A stretch of DNA of 11,696 nt from positions 1 through 11,696 of the forward strand of contig DAOUVA010000071.1 of assembly GCA_030667885.1 (NCBI GenBank), written 5' to 3'. Both the position numbers and the translations under genes were made by a program. Shown here one piece after another: positions 1 through 5,914 of the stretch (the first letter of the stretch is position 1; every line of letters begins with the position of its first letter). The notes under the pieces were generated by a model. That model searched no databases, had not been told where the DNA came from, and was given only the letters and a program-made list of their open reading frames with translations. This DNA is from Phycisphaerae bacterium (GTDB lineage: Bacteria > Planctomycetota > Phycisphaerae > Sedimentisphaerales > Anaerobacaceae).

Positions 1-312
1 GACAAGCTGGTGAATCTGCGTATCTTCGCAGATGAGGCCGGCAAGATGAATCGAAGTGTGCAGGACGTTGACGGAGCGATTTTATTGGTCAGCAATTTTA
101 CTCTTCACGGCGATTGCCGAAAGGGTCGCCGTCCCGGCTTTGATGCCGCTGCCAAACCGGAATCGGCTCAGCAGCTTTACGAAAAAGTCATTTAGCTGAT
201 TACCGAACAGGGCACAGCAGTTGAAAAAGGAGCATTCGGTGAGTATATGCATGTCACCAGCATCAACGACGGCCCTGTAACCTTCCTGCTCGATAGCTCC
301 AGGCTGTTTTAA
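1..312 (+). pseudogene. dtd: D-aminoacyl-tRNA deacylase, 5'-truncated by window edge and interrupted by in-frame TAG
   Basis: Dtd removes D-amino acids mischarged onto tRNA, in the cytoplasm. Reading from base 1, the frame gives the family block RIFADEAGKMN, then SNFTLHGD and KGRRPGF, up to a TAG at 193-195. The same frame continues open for 38 more codons to TAA at 310-312 and encodes the expected C-terminus, with GAFGEYM and the NDGPVT motif that holds the Gly-cisPro element. The TAG falls where relatives often have Glu, so one G-to-T change (GAG to TAG) would explain it. Termination there would lose NDGPVT, and the product should be inactive. The usual SQFT motif is SNFT here, a conservative change. 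About 45 N-terminal residues lie outside the window. It could be a true nonsense mutation, a sequence error or a readthrough gene. Family identity is confident; functional state is open. Confidence 0.85.
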
Positions 313-355
313 TCGAAACATCTCCGTCTGTGCAGTAATAACATACAAATATCAC

Positions 356-384
356 TTGACGAATCGCCCCTACATTCATAAACT
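356..384 (+). promoter_or_regulatory. Possible sigma70-type promoter for the arg operon
   Basis: TTGACG at 356-361 is followed after 17 bases by TAAACT at 379-384, about 40 bases before the argB start. The -35 box matches five of six consensus bases and the -10 box four of six. It lies in the 113-base gap between dtd and argB. This is pattern matching only. Confidence 0.35.
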
Positions 385-425
385 TCCCCTTTTGTTACGG
401 TATTGTTTTTAAGGAATCGCAGCAG

Positions 426-1304
426 GTGGAAGAAGCTATTGCAAAAGCTGGTGCGTTGATTGAGGCGATGGAGTATATCCGTCAGTTCCGCGGGCGAATT
501 GTGGTCGTCAAGCTCGGCGGAAGTGTCCTCGATGATATCGCTCTGCAAAAAAAGCTGTTGACCGACATCGCCTTTATGGCAACGGTTGGGATACGTCCTA
601 TAATTGTACACGGGGGCGGAAAGGCCATTACAAGAGCTATGAACAAAGCAGGCATCGAGGCCGTATGGGTGCAGGGCCGGCGATATACGGATGAGCGGAC
701 CCTGACAATAGCAGAGCATACGCTTGTCCATGATATCAATACTCCTATCTGTGAGATGCTCACCGAGTCAGGATGCGATCCGATGGGACTGCATTCACTG
801 AGCAGTTGTGTTTTATTTGCCGAGTTACTGAGACTAACCGGCGAAGACGGAAGAAAACTTGACGTCGGGCAGGTCGGAAAAGTTTCGGAAGTAAATGGAC
901 GATTGCTAAAAAAACTTTGCTATGACGGTACCATACCGGTCATCGCCTCGGTAGCCAAAGACAAGACCGGCGGAAAGCTGAATGTAAACGCAGACAGCGC
1001 AGCTGGCAGAGTTGCCGCCGAAGTCCGTGCCGAAAAGCTTGTCGTTGTAAGCGACACGCACGGGATACGAACCAATATCGATGATCCGGACAGTTGGGTT
1101 TCAAGTCTGGATGAAGAACAGATTAAGGAAATGATAGATGAAGGTATTATCACCGACGCAATGTTCCCGAAGGTCGAGGCCTGCCTGACAGCACTGGACG
1201 CAGGTGTGAAAAAGGCACATATTATCGACGGGCGAATTGCACATTCGCTACTGCTCGAAATCTATACAGCTAAAGGAATCGGAACAGAAATAATTAAGAA
1301 TTAG
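426..1304 (+). CDS. argB: N-acetylglutamate kinase
   Basis: Phosphorylates N-acetyl-L-glutamate with ATP, the second step of arginine biosynthesis, in the cytoplasm. The 292-residue product is of normal length for the amino acid kinase fold. Visible motifs are the phosphate-binding KLGGS (29-33), HGGGK (62-66), the substrate-side GRRYTDE (84-90) and NVNADSAAG (186-194). The GTG start at 426 is chosen because it gives the N-terminal helix (EEAIAKAGALIEAMEYI) seen in hexameric, arginine-inhibited kinases; a weak AAGGA lies 10 bases upstream at 411-415. The C-terminal HSLLLEIYT and GIGTEI also fit the arginine-sensitive type, so feedback inhibition is likely (inference). The usual GLSGKD segment is replaced by GLHSLSS, a divergent stretch. 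It ends in TAG and heads the argB-argD-argF-rdgB operon; argD follows after 45 bases. Confidence 0.95.
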   Translation: MEEAIAKAGALIEAMEYIRQFRGRIVVVKLGGSVLDDIALQKKLLTDIAFMATVGIRPIIVHGGGKAITRAMNKAGIEAVWVQGRRYTDERTLTIAEHTLVHDINTPICEMLTESGCDPMGLHSLSSCVLFAELLRLTGEDGRKLDVGQVGKVSEVNGRLLKKLCYDGTIPVIASVAKDKTGGKLNVNADSAAGRVAAEVRAEKLVVVSDTHGIRTNIDDPDSWVSSLDEEQIKEMIDEGIITDAMFPKVEACLTALDAGVKKAHIIDGRIAHSLLLEIYTAKGIGTEIIKN

Positions 1305-1349
1305 AAGTAGTGCTTTTATCAACGAAGCACAAGAGGTGAGATTCGAAAT

Positions 1350-2531
1350 ATGACTACACAGGAAACTATTGAGTTGTTTAATAAATATGTTATCGCTAAT
1401 TACGGCCGTCTGCCTCGCGTTATCGTCAAAGGCGAAGGCTGCTACATGTATGACGTCGATGGCAATAAGATACTGGATATGTTCCCCGGTTGGGCCGTCA
1501 GCGGGATAGGGCATTGTCATCCCAGGGTCGTTGAAGCGTTACGCAAACAGGCCGGCGAGCTTCTGCACATAGATAATACCTTCTACTCAGAGCAGCAGGG
1601 TGAATTAGCCAAACTATTAAGCGAACGGGCCTTTGGCGGCAAGTGCTTCTTTTGCAACAGCGGCGCTGAGGCCAACGAGGCCGCATTGAAACTGGCGCGT
1701 CTGCATACCTCGCAGGAAAAATATAAATTCATCACTGCCGAGGGCAGTTTCCACGGACGAACCTTCGCGACGGTTACCGCAACCGCTCAACCTAAATATC
1801 ACGAAGGCTTCCTGCCATTGCTGCCGGGCTTTGTTTACGTGCCGTTTAATGACATTTCAGCACTGGAATCGGCTTTCAGTGACGAAGTAGCGGCAGTTTT
1901 AGTTGAGCCTATTCAGGGTGAGGGTGGAATAAACGTTGCTACCGCTGAATACCTTCAGGCAATTCGCCGGCTCTGCGATGAAAAAGGTGCGGTGATGATT
2001 TTAGATGAGGTCCAGACCGGAATGGGCAGAACCGGAAAATGGTTCGGATACCAACATTTTGACGTCGAGCCTGACATTATAACGATGGCAAAGGCACTTG
2101 GCGGCGGCGTTGCCATAGGAGCTATGATGGCCAGGGAAGAAATAGCCGCCTCGCTGGTACCCGGCAAACACGCTTCAACGTTCGGCGGTAACTGTCTGGC
2201 CTGCGCGGCCGGTGTGTCGGTCATTAAAGCAATAGAAGAAGATAATCTTCTGGAATATGCCGCTGAGTTGGGGCAATATATTAAAGATAAGCTCGAACAG
2301 TTGAAGCAAAAGCATTCTATTATAGATAGTGTTCGCGGAATCGGCCTGATGATTGGCGTTCAACTGAACGGCCCGGGTAAAGAAATAGTCGATAAATGCC
2401 TGGAGATGGGTATGCGAATAAACTGCACTAATAATACTGTTCTGCGGTTTATGCCACCAATGATTGCCACTAAAGACCAAATCGACCAGGCGATTGAAAT
2501 TCTTGATGCTGTTTTGAAAGAGGGTGAATAA
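1350..2531 (+). CDS. argD: Acetylornithine aminotransferase (class III, PLP-dependent)
   Basis: Transfers an amino group from glutamate to N-acetylglutamate semialdehyde, giving N-acetylornithine; members often also act in lysine synthesis as succinyldiaminopimelate aminotransferases. The 393 residues are full length for fold-type I class III aminotransferases. Visible are the cofactor phosphate-binding NSGAEANEAA (from 103), the aromatic SFHGRT (133-138), the EPIQGEGG loop (186-193), the PLP-ring Asp in LDEVQTGMGRTG (D219) and the Schiff-base lysine K248 in MAKALGGG. The start is supported by GAGGTGA at 1334-1340, 9 bases before ATG. The TAA stop shares its last base with the argF ATG, which implies translational coupling. 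The argB/argF context favours the arginine role over ornithine or GABA aminotransferases, which share the fold. Confidence 0.95.
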   Translation: MTTQETIELFNKYVIANYGRLPRVIVKGEGCYMYDVDGNKILDMFPGWAVSGIGHCHPRVVEALRKQAGELLHIDNTFYSEQQGELAKLLSERAFGGKCFFCNSGAEANEAALKLARLHTSQEKYKFITAEGSFHGRTFATVTATAQPKYHEGFLPLLPGFVYVPFNDISALESAFSDEVAAVLVEPIQGEGGINVATAEYLQAIRRLCDEKGAVMILDEVQTGMGRTGKWFGYQHFDVEPDIITMAKALGGGVAIGAMMAREEIAASLVPGKHASTFGGNCLACAAGVSVIKAIEEDNLLEYAAELGQYIKDKLEQLKQKHSIIDSVRGIGLMIGVQLNGPGKEIVDKCLEMGMRINCTNNTVLRFMPPMIATKDQIDQAIEILDAVLKEGE

Positions 2532-3442
2532 TGAAACATTTTCTTTCCATAGAAGATTGTCCGAAGGACTTTCTAAAAGAACTGCTGCGGCTAAGCACCA
2601 GGCTCAAAAGTTTATACAGCTACAACGGGGAGGACTTATGCCTTAAGGGAAAAACTTTAGCTATGCTTTTTGAGAAGCCGAGCCTGCGGACCAGAATCAG
2701 CTTCCAGGTAGCTATGTCAAACCTGGGCGGTACTGCGATTTACGTCAAGCCCGAAGATATCGGCGGCATCGGTAAGCGCGAGCCAGTCAAAGACATGGCA
2801 AGAGTCCTGAGTCGATATGTCACCGGCATAATGGCACGAACCTTCGAACACAGCACTGTTACCGAGCTGGCCGAATATGCAACGGTCCCGGTAATAAACG
2901 CTCTGACGGACTGGTCACATCCCTGCCAGGCGATGGCCGACGTATTAACTATCAGAGAACATTGCGAAGACGAAGAAGGCAAAAAAATTGCCTTTATCGG
3001 TGACGGTAATAACGTTGCCCGGTCGCTTGCCTTTGCCTGCGCAAAGCTGGGCATGAAAATGGTCGTTGCCTCTCCGGCCGGTTACGAACTCGATGACGAA
3101 TCAATAGAAAAGGCAAACCAGCTTTCAGCCGACTGTGTCCGTCAAACAAATGACCCGGGCAATGCTGTTCTTGACGCCGACATTATCTACACTGATACAT
3201 GGGTCAGTATGGGCCAGGAGGATGAAAAGCAAAAACGCCAGGCCGATTTTGCAGGTTTTCAAGTCAACGCCGAATTAGTAAAGTCTGCACCGGACAACGT
3301 CAAGATTATGCACTGCCTGCCGGCTTATCGCGGCCTTGAAATTACCGATGAAGTCGTCGAGTCACCCAATTCGATTATGTTCGACCAGGCCGAGAACCGC
3401 CTGCACTTCCAGCGGGCACTGCTGAAAAAACTTCTGAGCTAA
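2531..3442 (+). CDS. argF: Ornithine carbamoyltransferase, anabolic
   Basis: Makes citrulline from ornithine and carbamoyl phosphate in the cytoplasm; the active enzyme is normally a trimer. The 303 residues carry the carbamoyl-phosphate loop SLRTR (51-55; most relatives have STRTR), HPCQ (130-133), the ornithine-binding SMG (226-228) after YTDTW, and HCLP (261-264) followed by AYRGLEIT. The SMG and HCLP motifs separate it from aspartate carbamoyltransferase and from the acetyl- or succinyl-ornithine variants, which I considered. The ATG overlaps the argD stop by one base (TAATG) and is served by AGAGGGTGA inside the end of argD (2519-2527). Its place in a biosynthetic cluster with argB and argD supports an anabolic role. 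No arcA or arcC catabolic neighbour is present. Confidence 0.96.
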   Translation: MKHFLSIEDCPKDFLKELLRLSTRLKSLYSYNGEDLCLKGKTLAMLFEKPSLRTRISFQVAMSNLGGTAIYVKPEDIGGIGKREPVKDMARVLSRYVTGIMARTFEHSTVTELAEYATVPVINALTDWSHPCQAMADVLTIREHCEDEEGKKIAFIGDGNNVARSLAFACAKLGMKMVVASPAGYELDDESIEKANQLSADCVRQTNDPGNAVLDADIIYTDTWVSMGQEDEKQKRQADFAGFQVNAELVKSAPDNVKIMHCLPAYRGLEITDEVVESPNSIMFDQAENRLHFQRALLKKLLS

Positions 3443-3458
3443 CCTGGATACCAGATCG

Positions 3459-4082
3459 ATGGAACAGAAAATTCTTGTTGCCACTACTAATATCGGCAAA
3501 ATTGCCGAATTGAAAGCTATGCTCGATTTAGATGCTCAGTGGCTTGACCTCTCTTATTACCCTGAAATAGAAGAGATAGAAGAGGACGGCCAGACTTTCA
3601 TCGAAAATGCATGTAAAAAAGCAATCGGCTACGCCCGAGCCACAGGACAATGGACAATCGCCGACGACTCAGGCCTGGAAGTTGATGCACTCGGCGGTGA
3701 GCCGGGGGTAAAATCCGCACGTTACTCAGGCGATAAAACAGTAAACGATGACGGATCCCTAATTGACCATCGAAACATTGCCAAGGTTCTGGAACTTCTC
3801 GAAGACGTCCCGCAAGCCAAAAGAACGGCCAGATTTTTTTGCTCTCTATGCCTGGCCAGTCCTGAACAAGTCCTGATAGAGACCGAAGGAACACTGGAAG
3901 GTCTGATAACAAAAAATGAAATCGGAAAAAATGGTTTTGGCTATGACCCGATTTTTCTCGTGCCTCACCTTAACAAAACCGTCGCCCAGCTAACCTCCGA
4001 GGAGAAAAACGCTATTTCGCACCGCGGCAATGCAATCAGAAAATTAAAACCAATGCTTGAAAAACTACTGAAAAAAAGCTAA
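3459..4082 (+). CDS. rdgB: XTP/dITP diphosphatase, RdgB/HAM1 family
   Basis: Hydrolyses non-canonical purine triphosphates (XTP, ITP, dITP) to monophosphates plus pyrophosphate, keeping them out of DNA and RNA. The 207 residues are normal length. Motifs in order: N-terminal ATTNIGK (8-14; nucleotide binding), FIENA before the conserved ADDSGLEVDALGG (acidic D69 and D70), GVKSARYSG, NGFGYDPIF (FGYDP at 160-164) and the closing SHRGNA (from 187). It starts 16 bases after the argF stop with only a weak CTGGA upstream, so it is probably translated as the last cistron of the arg operon. No clear intrinsic terminator follows it. No functional link to arginine is evident beyond co-transcription. Confidence 0.95.
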   Translation: MEQKILVATTNIGKIAELKAMLDLDAQWLDLSYYPEIEEIEEDGQTFIENACKKAIGYARATGQWTIADDSGLEVDALGGEPGVKSARYSGDKTVNDDGSLIDHRNIAKVLELLEDVPQAKRTARFFCSLCLASPEQVLIETEGTLEGLITKNEIGKNGFGYDPIFLVPHLNKTVAQLTSEEKNAISHRGNAIRKLKPMLEKLLKKS

Positions 4083-4106
4083 ATATCAATACTTCTGAAA
4101 AGTAGC

Positions 4107-4136
4107 TTGAAATAGGCACATAATTGAGGGTATTAT
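4107..4136 (+). promoter_or_regulatory. Likely sigma70-type promoter for the sulfatase gene
   Basis: TTGAAA (4107-4112) and TATTAT (4131-4136) each match five of six consensus bases and are 18 bases apart. They lie about 70 bases before the sulfatase ATG, in a 123-base gap after rdgB, so the sulfatase can be expressed independently of the arg operon. Confidence 0.5.
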
Positions 4137-4160
4137 AGGACTCGCTAAATCCTACGCCGA

Positions 4161-4179
4161 CGCCGGTAAAGGCCCGGCG
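4161..4179 (+). promoter_or_regulatory. GC-rich hairpin in the sulfatase 5' leader
   Basis: CGCCGG (4161-4166) pairs perfectly with CCGGCG (4174-4179) around a 7-base loop. It lies between the likely promoter and the AAGGA ribosome-binding site at 4195-4199. A smaller TAGGA/TCCTA pair sits just upstream (4136-4140 with 4150-4154). No U-run follows, so it is not an ordinary terminator; a leader structure or chance are both possible. Confidence 0.35.
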
Positions 4180-4205
4180 ATATATTCCAATAAAAAGGAT
4201 AAATT

Positions 4206-5729
4206 ATGAGCAGTATAAATCGCAGAAGTTTCCTGAGGAATTCTGTTGTCGCAGCCACTTCCCTGGCTTTTGGCCCTGAATATAGTCAGGCTAACCAGGC
4301 AAATAATCGTAGAAGCCGGAGAACCAATCGACCCAATGTGGTGGTCATAATGACAGATGACCAGCGATGGGACTGTATGAGCTGCGAAGGGCATCCGTTT
4401 TTAGAAACGCCGAACATGGACCGTATTGCCAAAGAAGGCGCACGTTTTGCCAATATGTTCGTTACAACATCGCTTTGCTCTCCAAGCCGGGCATCGTTTC
4501 TGTCGGGGCTTTACGCTCATACCCACAAAGTTACAAACAACTTCACAGACTATCCCGCCGACCTGCCGAGCTATCCTCTCCACCTGCAGCAAAGCGGTTA
4601 CCAGACAGCTTACATAGGCAAATGGCACATGGGCGAACAAAGCGACGAGCGCCGCTCGGGCTTCGACTACTGGACTACTCACAAGGGACAAGGTAATTAC
4701 TACGACACAACTTTTAATGTTAACGGCGAACGAATGGTCAAAAAAGGTTACTACACCCATCGAGTAACCGATATGGCAATCGATTGGCTCAATCAGGACC
4801 ACAGCAAACCATACCTGTTGATAATAGGCCATAAGGCTCCGCACACGCCATTTACGCCGGAAAAGAAATATGAGAATATCTATGATGATGTGAAAATAGA
4901 CTATCCCAAGACAGCTTTTAACCTCGAAAGCAAACCCAAATGGGTCAAAGAGCGGCTTAATACCTGGCACGGCATATACGGCCCGATTTTCGGATTCCGT
5001 AAAGACTTCCCCGATACCAGGCCTGAAAGTGTGCTGAAATTCGCCGAGTTTGTCCGGGCCTATACAGCTACGATTAAATCGGTAGATGACAGCGTCGGCA
5101 GGATTTACACGACACTTAAAGAGCTTGGCCAGTTGGATAACACCCTGTTCGTATTCACCAGTGATAACGGTTTCTTTTTGGGCGAACATGGAATGACTGA
5201 TAAGCGAACAATGCACGAGGCGAGCATCCGGGTGCCGCTGTTAGTCAGATACCCCCGCCTTATACAGCCGGGCACAATCATCAGCAATATGGTAATGAAC
5301 GTTGATCTTGCACCGAGCATTCTCGATATATGCCGAGCCAAACCACTAAATAATATCCACGGAAAGTCGTGGAAGAAGCTTCTTGCAGGCAATACAAGAG
5401 GCTGGCGCAAGTCGTTATATTACTCATATGATTATGAAAAGCAATTTCCATATACACCCAACGTTCGAGGTGTAAGAACGGATGATTGGAAATATGTCCA
5501 TTATCCGAACGGCGACAGCAAACTGGATCAGTACAAAGCAGAGCTGTATAATCTGAAAAGCGACCCGCTCGAAACCAACAATCTGATAGACGAACCAAAA
5601 TATGCCGATAAAGTCAGGGAGTTGAAAGCCGAACTTTACCGACTGATGGCCAAGACAGGAGCATTACCGGATAAAATGCCGCTATATTTAGGGATTAAAG
5701 CAGAACTACCGGATGAAAAGATTAGATAA
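4206..5729 (+). CDS. Tat-exported type I sulfatase, N-acetylglucosamine-6-sulfatase-like
   Basis: Formylglycine-dependent sulfatases remove sulfate esters, here probably from a sulfated polysaccharide outside the cytoplasm. The 507-residue product begins with a twin-arginine signal (NRRSFLRNS, R6-R7) and a hydrophobic stretch to about residue 22. The catalytic domain follows: metal-binding D51-D52 in IMTDDQ, the formylglycine cysteine C91 in CSPSR, GKWHMG (K139, H141), PHTPF (H213), and SDNG (D320, N321). The residue after about 440 resembles the usual C-terminal sulfatase subdomain (GVRTDDWKYVHY, ELYNLKSDPLETNNL). The N-terminal spacing and APHTPF region recall the GlcNAc-6-sulfatase/heparan type, but the substrate is inferred. 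C91 needs conversion by a maturase not seen here. ATG 4206 has AAGGA 6 bases upstream. No glycoside hydrolase or SusC/D-like neighbours are present. Confidence 0.93.
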   Translation: MSSINRRSFLRNSVVAATSLAFGPEYSQANQANNRRSRRTNRPNVVVIMTDDQRWDCMSCEGHPFLETPNMDRIAKEGARFANMFVTTSLCSPSRASFLSGLYAHTHKVTNNFTDYPADLPSYPLHLQQSGYQTAYIGKWHMGEQSDERRSGFDYWTTHKGQGNYYDTTFNVNGERMVKKGYYTHRVTDMAIDWLNQDHSKPYLLIIGHKAPHTPFTPEKKYENIYDDVKIDYPKTAFNLESKPKWVKERLNTWHGIYGPIFGFRKDFPDTRPESVLKFAEFVRAYTATIKSVDDSVGRIYTTLKELGQLDNTLFVFTSDNGFFLGEHGMTDKRTMHEASIRVPLLVRYPRLIQPGTIISNMVMNVDLAPSILDICRAKPLNNIHGKSWKKLLAGNTRGWRKSLYYSYDYEKQFPYTPNVRGVRTDDWKYVHYPNGDSKLDQYKAELYNLKSDPLETNNLIDEPKYADKVRELKAELYRLMAKTGALPDKMPLYLGIKAELPDEKIR

Positions 5730-5795
5730 AGCCTAAAGAGAATAGCGGTTTTTAACGCTCTGGTCTGTGTTTTCAGTAAACTGATTCGTTTTCTC

Positions 5796-5822
5796 TTGAC
5801 ATTTCCGCAGTTCATCTATATT
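5796..5822 (+). promoter_or_regulatory. Likely promoter for topA
   Basis: A perfect TTGACA (5796-5801) is followed by TATATT (5817-5822; five of six) after 15 bases, shorter than the ideal 17. Transcription from here would leave a leader of about 85 bases before the topA ATG at 5915. Confidence 0.45.
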
Positions 5823-5862
5823 TGTCCTTTATTAAATATTGTTGTAAAAATCACCGATAACT

Positions 5863-5881
5863 GATTCATGTTGAGTGAATC
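5863..5881 (+). repeat. Short inverted repeat in the topA leader
   Basis: GATTCA (5863-5868) and TGAATC (5876-5881) are perfect inverted arms around 7 bases, 34 bases before the topA start. The left arm is part of AACTGATTC (5859-5867), which also occurs upstream of the promoter at 5779-5787, exactly 80 bases earlier. It could be an operator-like site or a small leader hairpin, or chance. Confidence 0.3.
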
Positions 5882-5914
5882 GAAACTATTAGCAGCAATC
5901 GACTAAGTTTTATT

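Noticed and set aside
193..195. TAG reassigned as an amino acid (for example pyrrolysine)
   Set aside because: TAG ends argB, topA and one prepilin gene at the expected family lengths, and Dtd has no known pyrrolysine position.
4090..4104. TACTT/AAGTA hairpin after rdgB as a terminator
   Set aside because: Only five mostly A/T pairs and no U-run; chance is likely.
4108..4209. Short + strand frame encoding AKSYADAGKGPAIYSNK whose TGA overlaps the sulfatase ATG
   Set aside because: It has no usable start codon or ribosome-binding site, and it is only about 33 codons inside a likely promoter and leader region.
4401..5216. 271-codon open frame on the - strand inside the sulfatase gene
   Set aside because: It is wholly antisense to a gene with intact catalytic motifs, has no recognisable domain and no separate regulatory signals.
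5744..5759. Possible terminator after the sulfatase (AGCG..CGCT with a bulge)
   Set aside because: The stem is very short with a bulged G, and no U-run follows on the + strand.
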